Assembly (NCBI GenBank): GCA_009823395.1
Contig: CM020509.1
Coordinates: 5,035,501-5,099,500 of the forward strand
Length of the DNA: 64,000 nt
DNA from: Thamnaconus septentrionalis
Taxonomy: Eukaryota; Chordata; Actinopteri; Tetraodontiformes; Monacanthidae
Direction of reading: 5' to 3'
This document shows, piece after piece, positions 47,630-58,397 of the stretch. The notes under the pieces were generated by a model that was not told where the DNA came from, did not search any database, and worked only from the letters and a program-made list of their open reading frames with translations. A program made the position numbers and the translations under genes. The first letter of the stretch is position 1, and each line of letters opens with the position of its first letter.

Positions 47630-48060
47630 CTGAATATTAATGCCCCCTATGCTAATGGTCTTACACCGGCTGAGGTCGACCAGGCTCCTCCTCTGAATGT
47701 TAATCCGCTGCTTCATTTGCATACGCTTAAGTGTCAAATTCCCCCACAAATCATCGCAGGTGCCTCCGCGACGGCGAAGGGCCAGCCGCGGCGCAAGGAA
47801 ACGAACGGGGGGGGGAAAGAAAAAAAAAAAAAAAAAAAAAAAGAAAACAACGTGGCCGCGAACCATATGCATAGCATCAAATCCACATCAAAAGCCTGTT
47901 TAGATTGCCGGGTCACAGTGGGTTCACGCTGTGTAAAATGAAGGTAATGGGATAGCAGTCAGCCCGGTGCAGAAATACAGCCGGGCAGGTAATAAGTATG
48001 AATGGAGCGGGTAATAAGGTTGGGATGGAAACAGACCCCGTGTCATCGTCGGAGCAGGAG
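47630..48060. other. Candidate conserved non-coding element
   Basis: TGAATATTAATGCC, CTATGCTAATGG, TGAATGTTAATCCG and TCATTTGCATACG (octamer at 47715-47722) lie within 90 bp. The right part has ACCATATGCATAGC and a repeated GGTAATAAG/GGGTAATAAGG. A pure A-run splits it at 47820-47842. Confidence 0.35.
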
Positions 48061-48227
48061 CCGTTGGAGCCGTTGGAGCCGCGGCGCAGTTATCAGTTCA
48101 GAGGTGAGCGGAGATCCCAGACAAACACGCAGGACTTATGGCGTCGTTAGGTTTTTATCCCCGCGTATTTCCAGCGCGCACCACCGACGGCGCTGCAGCC
48201 ACAGAGGTTGCGACGGCGGGAGCAAGT

Positions 48228-48262
48228 GAAATAAATAAATAAATGAATGAATGAATGAATGA
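48228..48262. repeat. (AATA)n(AATG)n tetranucleotide repeat
   Basis: About three AAAT units followed by about five GAAT units. Confidence 0.88.
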
Positions 48263-50940
48263 AAAAAAAAATTCTGCGCTTTCCGCTGGGAGGGAATGGC
48301 CTCACCTCAGACCGGGAAAACATTTGTTTTGTTAACGAGGCGCACAAGAGAGAGGATGAAATAACTCTGAAGTTTATGACCGTCAACAGAGCGTGAATGA
48401 GAAGGCGCAAAAACCTGCATTGGTGTAAGCTCATCAAAGAACAAATCTTTCCAATAATTAAGATTGAATCAAGCATAAGAGAAAGTACATATTTAACCTG
48501 GGAAATATCTCAAAAGCTCGCATTTTCTGTCGTTTTCTTTACCTGGAAATATTGTTGAAACGGAATCATTGTTGGGTTTCGTTCGCCCTGCTGCAAGGTC
48601 GCCAATAAACAGCAACAAAAAAAGGTGCCGCCTGCAAACGTCCAAAAATATGTATATATAAAATATTTCTAAAGGAACCATTAGGAACGTCCCCAATGAA
48701 ATGTGCCAATGGGCTCGCTGAAAACTGACCCACAACTGTATGTAAGGCACAAAACGCGCAAAAACGTGTTTACTCAATTAGGGAATTCAATTAAAAGTCA
48801 ACTGGGGTAAACCAAATGGTAGGGAAACACCCAAAGTTTGCAAACATTGTCCCAATTAGATGACTTTATCCACTGTGTCAGCAACCATAAAGGGTAAAAA
48901 GTGGGATAACAGGTCTCCGTCTAGTTCAAACAACGTAGCTTATTTCACTCGGGTGAGGATTAGCGCCGCATAAAGCAACCCCCCCCCCCACCCCACCCTT
49001 TTTTTTTTTCTTGCTATAGATGTCAAATGCACTTGTGCGCCGCATAACTTCCTCCCGGGGGCTGAGTCTCCTCCGAGTGTCAGCTCCTTGAGTCCTTCGC
49101 CTGCCAATGCGAGGCGGCAGTTGCACCAGCAGCCAAGCAAATTCAAAAGCACACTCATGAATAAGACAAATGGGGCGACTTTCAGGCGGAGGAGTGACTT
49201 CATTCCACTCCTTCAACACTTTCCAAAGAGGTGGTGTCACACTCGGGCTTAGTCACCAAACCTCCCCTCCTCGTGTATGCAAACGGTGGTGACTCACTTC
49301 GCCGTGGCAGGCGCGCTCGCAGCCATTCGCGCACTCAACAATGGCTGTCTTTTCGCCGATATTGAGCGTCTCCACCGGCGCCGACGCCTCAGACGGCGTC
49401 GCAGTTTGCGAGCTTCAAATCTTTTTTTTGTGCTGTCGTCGCTGAGAATGTACGGCAACAAATCCAGTCACAGAACGCCTTTAATAGGTCTCTTCAACCT
49501 GAAGCGCCACATTTTAACACCGGCACTCTTTTTACAATAACTAGATGACACTCTAATCGCATAAAACCTGGCAACCCGGGCTGATTTCTGGAGAAAAGGA
49601 ATGCGAGCCAAATGGTGAACTTATGACATTTTCCTAAAAATTAAACAAATAGACAAAGTTTGCACCAAAACATGTTATTGATGCGAGAGCCGCTAAGATG
49701 CTTTCAAATACAATCTTGTGTGGTCTGCAGCACAGGTTGTTTCCTTAAACGCACGATTACTTCTCTGTTTGCGATTCCCTTCCTGGATTCTGACAGCTGC
49801 TCGTTGGGGAAAGGAGGTAACGCCAACTGAAAAGCGAATGATATCGGCCTATTTCTGGGCTTTCGGCGAATAGAATAAAACATATGTGCTCCTGCACAGG
49901 TCACTTCACATAGAAAACATGAGATACGCCTGAGTTTTCTTTCTTGCACTGGGTTTCCTTCAGCTAGCAGAGATATGCACCAACAGCGGGGACTGCAGGA
50001 CAACAAGGAAGTAACGCCAATGTCAACAAATCACACGCAGCAATGTCGCCCTGTTGGTCAAACTCGCACTCGCAGCCTTGGTTTCCTGCCACGTAACCAA
50101 GGCTGCACAACCAATGACAAAAACTTTCCTCCAAGACTGATTTTTGAATGTAGTTTCTAACAACTGGGTCCAAAATTGAAAAAACGATATCATCGTGACC
50201 CAGCCAATACAAAATAAAAAATAAAAAAATACAATAAATTCAAAGCCTCAACCTGACTTGACCATCACGCTGTGACCACCTGCAGCAAGACGCAACTGCA
50301 ACACTCCAGAAACAAACATCTGATTGAACGCAAAACACCTGATTTTTGGTTCTATTACTTGATGTTGTTTTAGTTTAGTTTTTGTTTTTTAATTCCTCAG
50401 CTCCACACATTTTTTTGGTTTGTTTTCCGAGGCAGTAGATGTGCATAAATCGAAAGGCTACGCGTCTGCATTCGTAAAGATAATTGCCATATAATTTTGT
50501 TGAAAGCCTGAACGGTCTGGCACATCTGCATGCAAACAAAAACAGCCAGTCCTATCTCGGCTATAAGGCAGTGCTTCGCGCTCATTATATACCCCCACCT
50601 GCATTTTTACACTCTCAGCTACCCCAGCGCTGTGAGGAGGAATGAAAAAAAAAAAACACACACATAAAATAACAAACACTGTGGGCTAGCAGAGGCTAAA
50701 GAAGCGCAAGTTTAAAAAAAAGAATGAAAACGCTGATGGCAAATTAGGACGAGGACGTGGAGGGCGACGGAAAGAGTGAACTGTGCAGTTCCAACAGCGG
50801 GCTCCACAAAGATGTTTTAAACAGACATGTTTGCCTGGTTTCATTTAAACAGGTGTAATGTGGATTTTAAATTTGTCCGTCAGCTCGCAGCATCATCAGG
50901 TTTGTTTGTTTGTGCTCTAGCACTGCCTGCTGGTTCCCTG

Positions 50941-51001
50941 CGTGTGTGTGTGTGTGTGTGTGTGTGCGTGTGGGTGTGTGCGTGTGTGTGTGTGTGTGTG
51001 G
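50941..51001. repeat. Interrupted (GT)n microsatellite
   Basis: GT array with GC and GG interruptions. Confidence 0.94.
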
Positions 51002-51834
51002 GTGATTGCTCTGCGCTGTCTGGCGATGTGTGCTTGGACGGCAGTTGAGGTTTACTGTGGCTCGGACCGCTTCGCATGAATTATGCATGAGACTGGGCCG
51101 CTGCATCTCGGCAACATTGCCCTGGTCTGCTTGAAGATGCGAGTTCCTCTTTCAGGCAAGTCGGTCTCGTTGTGCCGGCTGCTGCCGCTGCTGCAACTGC
51201 AGCTGGTCCTCAGCTTTTAAAATGGGATTTCCAATATTTGGCATCCGAAAGGCTTAACTACTATACGCCACATTCATCGGGAAAAATCACCTCCTCCAGC
51301 TAACAGGAGAATAAATATTTTAAATTGGGAAAATCAAGTTAATTAAATGATGAGCGGGTTGATGAGACTTTGTAAGTGGCTTTGGGGGAGAAAACAAAAA
51401 AAGAAAAGAAACCCAGTTTCAGATTCTCCATCTTTGTCCATTCCATCATAATATTTGGTGGGTTTCCAGCGCAGAAGGAATAAAATGTTAAATTTCTACG
51501 CACCAACTCAACGACTTGGGAAAAATCTGTAAATCAATTGCCAATTAAAGTCGCCCTAAACTGCTGGTCAGGGGGCTAAATTTAGTCAAGCGCTGTCTTT
51601 TCCTTGAGGAATTCCAGCCAGTAGATTCTTACGGGAACTTTTCTTTCCTTTTACCTTTTTCTTTAAAAGCGCAGATTCTGACATGTGCACAAACAGAACA
51701 GATGCTGCAAACAGATGCTGGCAGTATAATTCACAGTGGGATCATCAAAAGGTTTTAGTCTGGGTGACGCTGGAACGTCACGCTCGCTTTCGACCGGCTA
51801 TAGGAAAAGTGAAGAGAAATTAATTCGCTTGCCA

Positions 51835-52260
51835 GCATTTATGTCGTGATTGGTGATTGTCATCATTTGCAATTAGGGTCACCCTCTTTTTTGGAGGTGT
51901 GGGGGAGATGCTCCATCCACAGGCTCAACCACGGGCTGCATACCATTTCTGCTTTCACCACTAAAAAAAAACAAAAAACAGCCTACATTCCTGCTGCAGT
52001 TTTTGAAACAAACCCAGCACCATATGGAAATATGTTGTGGGGAAAAAAGAAAGAAAATCAGCCAATATGCAAATGCATGCAAATGAGGCAGAGTGCAACT
52101 TTGCCTCAGTCTGCGGAGCCGCGGCCGGACTTGAACACGTCTGTCAACACGCGAGTTGCTTCCATACAACAAACTTTCCGCGTCCCTCAGTCGCAGCTGT
52201 GCCAAGCGATTGTTTTAATTTGACGCCTGAGCAGCGACGATCACCTCAGATATTTTTTAT
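51835..52260. other. Candidate conserved non-coding element near exon 1
   Basis: About 450-850 bp downstream of exon 1 in intron 1. Repeat-free apart from short A-runs, with TTTGCAATTAGGGTCAC and the double octamer at 52067-52084. Confidence 0.35.
52067..52084. promoter_or_regulatory. Two POU octamers 10 bp apart
   Basis: ATGCAAAT occurs at 52067-52074 and again at 52077-52084, one helical turn apart on the same strand, with ATGCAT between. Perfect octamers are bound by POU factors (Oct/Brn). Confidence 0.5.
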
Positions 52261-52688
52261 ATATTAATTTTCATTAATAACAAAAAAAAAAATTCTGCCA
52301 TAACAAATGATGACACGTTCGGGCGCAATACATTATTTAAATATAAAAGCTAATGACAATAATTTAAAAAAAAACACGCTTTAACGCGACGAGTTCGTGC
52401 GATATTCGAGACTCCCAGCCTCCTCGTGCACAGAGTTCCGACGATGTGATTTCATGCGGCGCCTGTTTACTTTCACCTCAGGAATGTTTGGCACTTTGGC
52501 ATCACATGCACATCGCCCCGATGGACGGAGCTACTGTGCACCCCTACGCTCGCGCCACAGACCTCTTCCCACCTTCCAGCACCGGACCCCCCGAAAAACA
52601 TCCCGCCTCCCTGTAGCCGGTACCGCAAACCCCCGCACCGGGACGCGGCTCCTCTCCTCCTCTTCCTCCTCCTCCCCGGTCGGCTCAC

Positions 52689-52820
52689 CTCTGTGCGCGC
52701 CTGCAGCCGCTTGTTCATCTCGTAGATCCGATACTCGGGCTGGACCATGTAGGGCGAGTGTCTCCGGTAGAAGGGTCCGAATGGGGACGAGTAGAACGGG
52801 TCGTGGGCCGGGTTGGACAT
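52689..52820 (-). CDS. ldb2: LDB2 exon 1, coding part (residues 1-44)
   Basis: The exon translates from an ATG at 52820 to MSNPAHDPFYSSPFGPFYRR, then HSPYMVQPEYRIYEMNKRLQ and ARTE. The Phe/Tyr/Pro-rich start and the YRIYEMNKRLQ stretch are diagnostic of LDB2; LDB1 reads YRIFELNKRLQ there. The start is supported by length (44 residues, as in known LDB2), by a CACC in front of the ATG with A at -3, and by the absence of any other in-frame ATG back to an in-frame TAG at 53145-53147. The donor is GAG|GTGAGC. The family is normally MSSTPHDPF; here residues 3-5 are NPA, a mild divergence. This segment precedes and enters the self-association domain. Confidence 0.96.
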
Positions 52821-53160
52821 GGTGAGAGACTCCCTGGGCGAAGAAGCTGCGCTCGGCGCGAATTCAACATCCAACGGGCACGGCGGCGCACATGGAGGGG
52901 GGCTTGGAAGGTGGAGGTGGCCGAGGGGGTTTCGGGGGAAGAAGGGGGTGCCGGAGGAGGGGGTGGGGGGCAGGCGGGAGGTGCGGGAGGGGGGAGACGG
53001 ACGAAGAAGCAGCGGCGGGAGGAGGAGAAGGAGAGACGGGGAGGAGACGCGCGACGCTGAGCGAGGGAGCCCCGGTGGGAAGCGGGCGAGCAGCCGCTGT
53101 CGAGGCTGAGCTGCACTCTGCAAGTTGGCCTGCCGAGTTCGCTGCTATAGCGTGGAAGAG
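52821..53160 (-). promoter_or_regulatory. ldb2: Predicted ldb2 5' leader and core promoter, CpG-rich
   Basis: The sequence directly upstream of the start codon is GC-rich with many CpGs and polypurine runs, as is usual for CpG-island promoters of developmental regulators. No convincing TATA box is seen; a CTATAGC at about 53144-53150 (minus strand) is a weak candidate only. Two out-of-frame ATGs occur on the minus strand at 52870 and 52893. The first opens a frame that overlaps the main start; the second gives a ten-codon frame. Both would be uORFs if the transcript starts upstream of them. The transcription start site cannot be placed from sequence alone. Confidence 0.55.
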
Positions 53161-53345
53161 AGCCGGAGCTGGAGGAGGACGGAGGGAGGGAGGAAGGAGG
53201 GAGGGAGGGAGGAGGGGAGGGGCAGTGGGTGGGATGGAGCTGAGGGAGGAGGAGGAGGAGGAGGTGGGGGAGGGAGGAGGAGTGAGGAGGGGAGAGCCGT
53301 TTCCTGTTCCCCTGAAGACCAACACTCAGTTTTGCACTCGTGCAA
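53161..53345. repeat. Purine-rich (GGA)n-type low-complexity tract upstream of ldb2
   Basis: Plus strand is almost pure purine, made of GGAGGGAGGAAGG and GGA repeats, directly upstream of the predicted promoter. Such tracts often flank fish promoters and can adopt non-B structures. No coding signal is seen. Confidence 0.6.
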
Positions 53346-53451
53346 AAGTTCAAGTCGGAGCTCGTGTTTAAGTGTGTGTGCGCGCGCGCGTGCGTGCGTG
53401 TACTCGTGTTGTTCTTATTAAAGTTGACAAACCACAGTGGCACACAAATTC

Positions 53452-53452
53452 A

Positions 53453-53491
<39 letters not shown>

Positions 53492-53520
53492 TATTATTAT
53501 TATTATTACTGTTATTATTA
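53452..53520. repeat. (ATT)n trinucleotide microsatellite
   Basis: About 22 ATT units with two interruptions. Confidence 0.96.
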
Positions 53521-53589
53521 TCACTCAGACCTGGGACTTCAGTGAAGCCATTATCCCCCCAAACTATGAATCTCTCCAGAACACGGCAT

Positions 53590-53830
53590 GTTTAGCCCTC
53601 TGCTTACAGCCTCCCACCACAAATGCCGGGCTGCAGCTTCCTGCTCCTGCTCCTGCCAATGCTTTGTTGGAAGTTCTGAGTGTCTGTGCCACCAGTTGTG
53701 TCAATCCACAAAGTGGTTTAGTCAAGAAAGGATAGTTTCCAATATTCACTCCATGTGTCCTATTGTTACATAATTCTATATCATCAATTTGTAGCTTGGT
53801 GAATGTGCAGGTCACAACTTGTCCACCAGG
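53590..53830 (+). repeat. Copy of the TTAGCCCTCTGTTTACAGCC family
   Basis: TTTAGCCCTCTGCTTACAGC and CTCCCACC, then TTGTTGGAAGTTCTGAGTG matching TTGTTGGAACTTCTATG of the 3415-3577 copy. Distal end decayed. Confidence 0.55.
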
Positions 53831-55254
53831 GCGTTTTGGACTTGTTGGATTGTGTGTTTGATGAGTTTTGAGGAAGGGAGACATGGCACCGTTCACTGCA
53901 CCCTGGATGTCAAAATAACAGCCACTGATCATTAATTGGAATCTACCTACTCATATGACTATATAAGGATTATGGCACTAGATGGAAATGCTGAACTATC
54001 CCTTTAAGGAGAGCAAGCAACGCTCTGGGCTAATGCATCTGACGGCGATCCCAAAATAAACAGAAACAAAGGGCTTATTTGCATCAAACCCATTCAGAAA
54101 TTATACATACACAGATGAAAAGAGTTCACAGACGCTTGGGTCAAATGTCTCGAGTCATAACAAGGGAAAAAATAAATTATTGAAACAGATTTTCTGATTT
54201 TTGCAGAGTCAAGGAAGCTTTCACAAAGTTCCTTGTTGCAAATGTGGAGCTCAAGTACGATGGTGTTCACCTCAGAATAAGTCCATCCCCCTCTATGAAT
54301 CACACTGTCTGTCTTGCTCTGTCAGTGTAAACATCCACAGTGAGGGATGATGGCGCACTTTGAAACATGATTTTGTTCGGTCGATTCTCTATTGACTGCG
54401 TTTCCTGCGATCGATGCCGCTAACGACAGGATGTCGGTTCGCGGCTACTTTTGAATTAAGCATGCGGTTAGTGGAGTGGGAGGGAGGCGCAACACAGTTT
54501 CACAACGCACAGCATGTTTGTAAAGTCCAAAGTAATATTTTTTTTCTGATTAATTCAGCAGCTTCTCTCGCTGTCACTGTCAGATTTCAGGTCCTCGCAT
54601 CAGTCTTAACCAAACGCGTGGTGACAACAGCGAACGTCAGTGAGCAAGTGTTGTCGGCGGTAGCTCCGCCTCCCTCGCCTCGATGGGCTCTGATTGGTCC
54701 GGTCATATTCTGACCATCTGAAAAACGAGCAATCGGATTGAAATCCCACCGCTCCTGCTGCCTCGTCAGATTATTTCCTCATCACAGGAAAGCACAACCC
54801 AGCCACACTTTCTATTTTGGCTTCCAGCCTTCCACACCTCCATTTCTAATTTCAACCTCCATTCTTCTTTTTGTCCAACCTCAAATCTCGCGTGAATAAT
54901 TAAAATTGTCTTGCTCGTGTATGTATTTTATTTTTTGTATTTCCAGCCATGGAACCACATTTATATCCTTGAACCCAAAATGCAGCATCATTTTTCAGCC
55001 AGCCACCAATGAAACAGGGACACGTTTGTTCGTAACGCATCACAACAGGCTGTTCCCCGCTTCGCTTTTATATATTGACACCGTGCTCCATGCAACACGT
55101 GTGAGCAACGTCATTTAGCGTGGCTGCGCGTGTGCGTTTGCGTGGCTGTGCATGTCACTCACATGTCAACACGCCTGGCAAAGTGCAAAAATGCGAATCT
55201 CTTCTCAAGGGGGGAGACGGGGGGGGGGGGGTGGAGGACGAGGAGGAGGAGGAT

Positions 55255-55440
55255 GCCACGCCGATTAAATTTGCTCCGCGTTCTCCTCCATGACAGATTA
55301 GTCGCCGGCTGCCGAGGAGCCGCTAGAATCTAAAAATAAACAGTCGCTCCGACCGGCCACAACGTCGCAACCGAATCTCACATTAACTGGCCGCGCCGGG
55401 AATTAATGAACAGCATTTATGAAGTCTGACTTTTAATCCA
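55255..55440. other. Candidate conserved non-coding element upstream of ldb2
   Basis: Repeat-free sequence about 2.5 kb upstream of the start codon, with CGCCGATTAAATTTGC, GACAGATTAGTCGCCGG and GGGAATTAATGAACAGC. Confidence 0.3.
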
Positions 55441-55830
55441 ACATGGCTGAATGGGGGGAAGAGGCAGTCTGAATCGAGTGAGATAAAAGTTGTAATCCAA
55501 ATGCCTCAGGCATCCGGTCGGGTAATTAAAAAAAAAAAAAAAAGGAAAAAAAAAAAGTTTGAAAAATCTATTAATAAACCGTTAATTAAAAACTACATTT
55601 TTAATATCTCAAGACCTTTTCAATTGACATTTCTAACAGGATTTGGTTGCTCGCCTGGAGCGGTTACCACTCGAGTGTGTCTGCCGTATACAGTGCATTA
55701 ACGTGGACAGCTCATTTAACTGCTTTCAACGTGAATTTGCTCGTGTTGCACGGAGGAGCGTAAACGGGACGTGTGAACGCGCCGAGGCCGGGCGGCGGAG
55801 CGTGAGCAGACTGACGAGAAGATATATTTT

Positions 55831-55854
55831 TTGTTTGTTTGTTTGTTTGTTTGT
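55831..55854. repeat. (TTTG)n tetranucleotide repeat
   Basis: Six TTTG units. Confidence 0.9.
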
Positions 55855-55984
55855 TTTTTTGGTGTTTTGATTTTCCGTTCACCCCGCCCTTTCTCCCCAC
55901 AGTGCAAACAAACGCAAAAAAACTTTGCACTCCAAAAGGAATCAGATCCAGATTAATTGCTTGCGCAGGAAGGTCGCAGGTAAA

Positions 55985-56315
55985 GTCATTGTCATGCGAC
56001 GGCGCTGCGATGTTAAAATTAGACCCACTTATCGTTTGACAAATTCATTAAAGGATAAGGCACGCGGCGGCGAATGGAAAGATCAAGAACGGAATGAATC
56101 TGTCCCGCAAAGAATTATTGTCTGCATATCGGAGCCTGATATTCCCCCTTTTTCCCACACAAAAGCAGCTACAAACGAGGTCGTCGATGAGTCGCATCGC
56201 TGGACTGGCAGATACGTCCCTTCATTAAGACAGACTTGCAACTCCGGCTTAGTCTAACTTAATCCGACTTTGAACGTCCTGCTGCCGGAAATGCATAATT
56301 GAGATGCATATTATT
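55985..56315. other. Candidate conserved non-coding element upstream of ldb2
   Basis: Repeat-free and of even composition, with AATTCATTAAAGGATAAGG, ATTATTGTCTGCATATCGG, CATTAAGACAGACTTGC and ATGCATAATTGAGATGCATA. No protein-like frame. Confidence 0.35.
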
Positions 56316-56534
56316 CCACCGTTTCCTACAAATCCAAAAGTAAACATCTTTTGAGATGCTCAAAACAAAAACAAGCGCCATCCGTCTTTTAGTCTAAACT
56401 AAAATGAACTTATATTTATGTGAGAGCTATTTCAGGTTTCCCACATTGTCACATTTCCTTTTTCATTTTCAACTCCAGGAGCATCCTCACGTAAATAATT
56501 ACCCAGATGTCATGGCTGTCCACAGAAATCCAAA

Positions 56535-56732
56535 TTTTGCCCTGTGTTTACAGCCCTGCTCCCATACAAATTGCTGTGTTTTAGCTTTTTAGCTAAAACT
56601 GGAGCTCTGTTGGGCCTTCTGCATGTTCGGAATGGGAAGAAGAACATGACAGGTGGTGGAGCCGACACCTGGCTGGGAGGTGTTGTCGCCAAGTCTGGAG
56701 AGGTATTGATACACTTTGTGACATCACAAGGA
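56535..56732 (+). repeat. Copy of the TTAGCCCTCTGTTTACAGCC family
   Basis: Starts TTTTGCCCTGTGTTTACAGC, then TTTTAGCTAAAACTGG, GGGCCTTCTGCATGTTCGGA, ATGG, CCTGGCTGGGAGGTG and ends TTTGTGACATCACAAGG. Nearly full length. Confidence 0.65.
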
Positions 56733-57521
56733 GCGGATTACTGAAAAACTACACAATGGTCTATGTTTCGTATCTGCTGACAAATAGGTGAAAACACAAG
56801 AATGCATATAAAGAGCTCATGTTCCGCCCTTCTGAGAGAGGTTTAGTTTGGTTCGTGTTACCCCTCCACCACCACCACCACATTGTGAAGTACTTTCAGA
56901 AACTTTACTCTGCCGCCGTTGATTAGCTTGACTGCAGCCTCTGCTCTCTCCGCCGAGGAGTTTTTAATCTCGGCTTCAAAGGTGAAAACACTCTTGTTGT
57001 GCGACTTCCACTACTTTCTCTCATCCCATTCTTTTACGCGTTAAAACTTTTTATCCTTGCTTTTTTTTTTTTCCTTCTTCCTATTTCTCCTCCTCGTTCT
57101 TCTCACTTCAGGGACAACGCGGTTGAAGTGGGTCGAAACTGAAGTGCAGGAGGAAAACAAATGTACTTTGAGAGTTTGCCACCGTATCCGCCGTGTGTTG
57201 GCTGAACAATTCAGGCCTCGGCCATTTGTTGAATTCAGAGATGGGGAAGGAGAGAGAAAAAAAAAACATGCATTAAGGATCGGGGGAGAGCCGCTTTTAG
57301 TTGTTAACCAGCAAGGTGAAGGCGACGAAACACTTGTGGAGGAGAATGGAAATGGGTCAGGACACATATAGAGACTCTTCGCTTTTGCTTGGTTCTCTCT
57401 GGGAGTTACTATGGCAACGCACCCGAGCTCACTAGCTTACCTTCCTACCTACCTGTCTGCCTTTAGCGCACAAACTACACAGCCCGGCAGCCGCGCTACA
57501 GGTTCTGCACCTGAACGCACC

Positions 57522-57543
57522 GCTGCTGCTGCTGCTGCTGCTG
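57522..57543. repeat. (GCT)n trinucleotide repeat
   Basis: Seven GCT units. Confidence 0.88.
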
Positions 57544-58014
57544 CAGATTCCACAACTCATCTCATCATCCTGTTTCACAGCCGAGCGTGAAAAACCCAAA
57601 CTTGCCTCTTTTTTTTTTTTTTTTTTGAGTGTTGCTGGCTTGAAACATTTGCTCTGGTGGTGACGCGTCAAAGCCAGGAGCCAGCGCAGGTTTGATCGGG
57701 ATGATAGACAAAAAAAAAGAAGAAAAAAAAAAAAAAAAAAAAAGGAAAAAAGGATGCTCCCGGTGATTGACAACCGATGATTAGAGGAACAAAGTGCTAA
57801 AAATAGAGCAGGATCTTCACGGCGCTACAAGCCTGCGAGTGAAACCTGCCCGTGTGCCGGCGTTTTATTGGCCGCTGGGTAAAAGAAAAAAACAACAACA
57901 ACAAAAAAAAAGAAACCACACAGCCGGTTCCGACTGCGAGTGGATCCTGGCTGGAACCGGCTGAAAGTACGGACCAACTCAGCTGTGAACACGGGGAAGT
58001 GCGTCCCTTATTTT

Positions 58015-58140
58015 CAGCACACAATTGTTTTCCAAATATGGATGAAATATACCCCGGATGCCGGAGCTGCAACTTCTATGGTTGGAATCTCATTAGCATT
58101 GTAATAGCTTCCAGGCTCATTTGCATTTTGCCGTGAGTGA
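58015..58140. other. Candidate conserved non-coding element with POU octamer
   Basis: CACACAATTGTTTTCC, CTCATTAGCATTGTAATAGC and CTCATTTGCATTTTGCCG (octamer at 58119-58126) in a compact repeat-free stretch. Confidence 0.35.
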
Positions 58141-58397
58141 TTTTTTTTCCCTCCCATCTCTCTCTCTCTCTCTCTCTGTCTCCCTCTCTCTCTCTCCTAC
58201 TATTTTTTTCTCCTCACTGCTGGATGGAATTATAATATTAAAAAAAAAAAACGAAGTAAAACTTTGAAGCACCCCCCACCACCCCTCCATTTTTATTTCA
58301 TTATTTAAGTTAAACAAAATGTAATTGAAAAGCACTTTTCAATTATGCTATTTCCTCGTACCGGTGACAAATGAGTCTAACAGTCGTTCCGAGCAAT

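Larger units (their letters stand above)
45961..52688. other. Intron 1, proximal part: contents
   Basis: Three candidate non-coding elements (45970-46215, 47110-47505, 47630-48060), an A-run (47820-47842), (AATA/AATG)n (48228-48262), (GT)n (50941-51001) and another candidate element (51835-52260). 46220-47100 and 48280-50900 hold nothing recognised. Confidence 0.5.
5617..52820 (-). other. ldb2: ldb2 gene, 5' part (exons 1-3 and introns 1-2)
   Basis: Three exons on the minus strand join into one open frame of 408 nt (132 + 103 + 173), coding for 136 residues. Exon 1 ends at a codon boundary. Exon 2 ends one base into a Thr codon that exon 3 completes. Exon 3 ends at a codon boundary. All three donors are GT and both acceptors are AG. 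The protein matches the N-terminus of vertebrate LDB2, whose full length is about 373 residues, so roughly 36% of the protein is here. LDB2 is a nuclear adaptor without DNA-binding activity. It self-associates through its N-terminal domain and holds LIM-homeodomain and LMO proteins through a C-terminal LIM-interaction domain. Exon 4, expected to begin with Val-Cys, was looked for between 1 and 5616 and is absent. Confidence 0.95.

Noticed and set aside
52397..52825. 142-residue plus-strand frame antisense to exon 1
   Set aside because: Explained by the GC-rich coding exon on the opposite strand; no similarity.
52473..53123. Minus-strand 216-residue open frame containing the LDB2 start, suggesting a longer N-terminus
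   Set aside because: It opens at a TTG, has no in-frame ATG before 52820, its extra part is low-complexity, and after 52689 it reads through the GTGAGC donor into the intron.
53140..53152. TATA box for ldb2
   Set aside because: CTATAGC is a poor match and the surrounding DNA is CpG-island-like, where TATA is usually absent.
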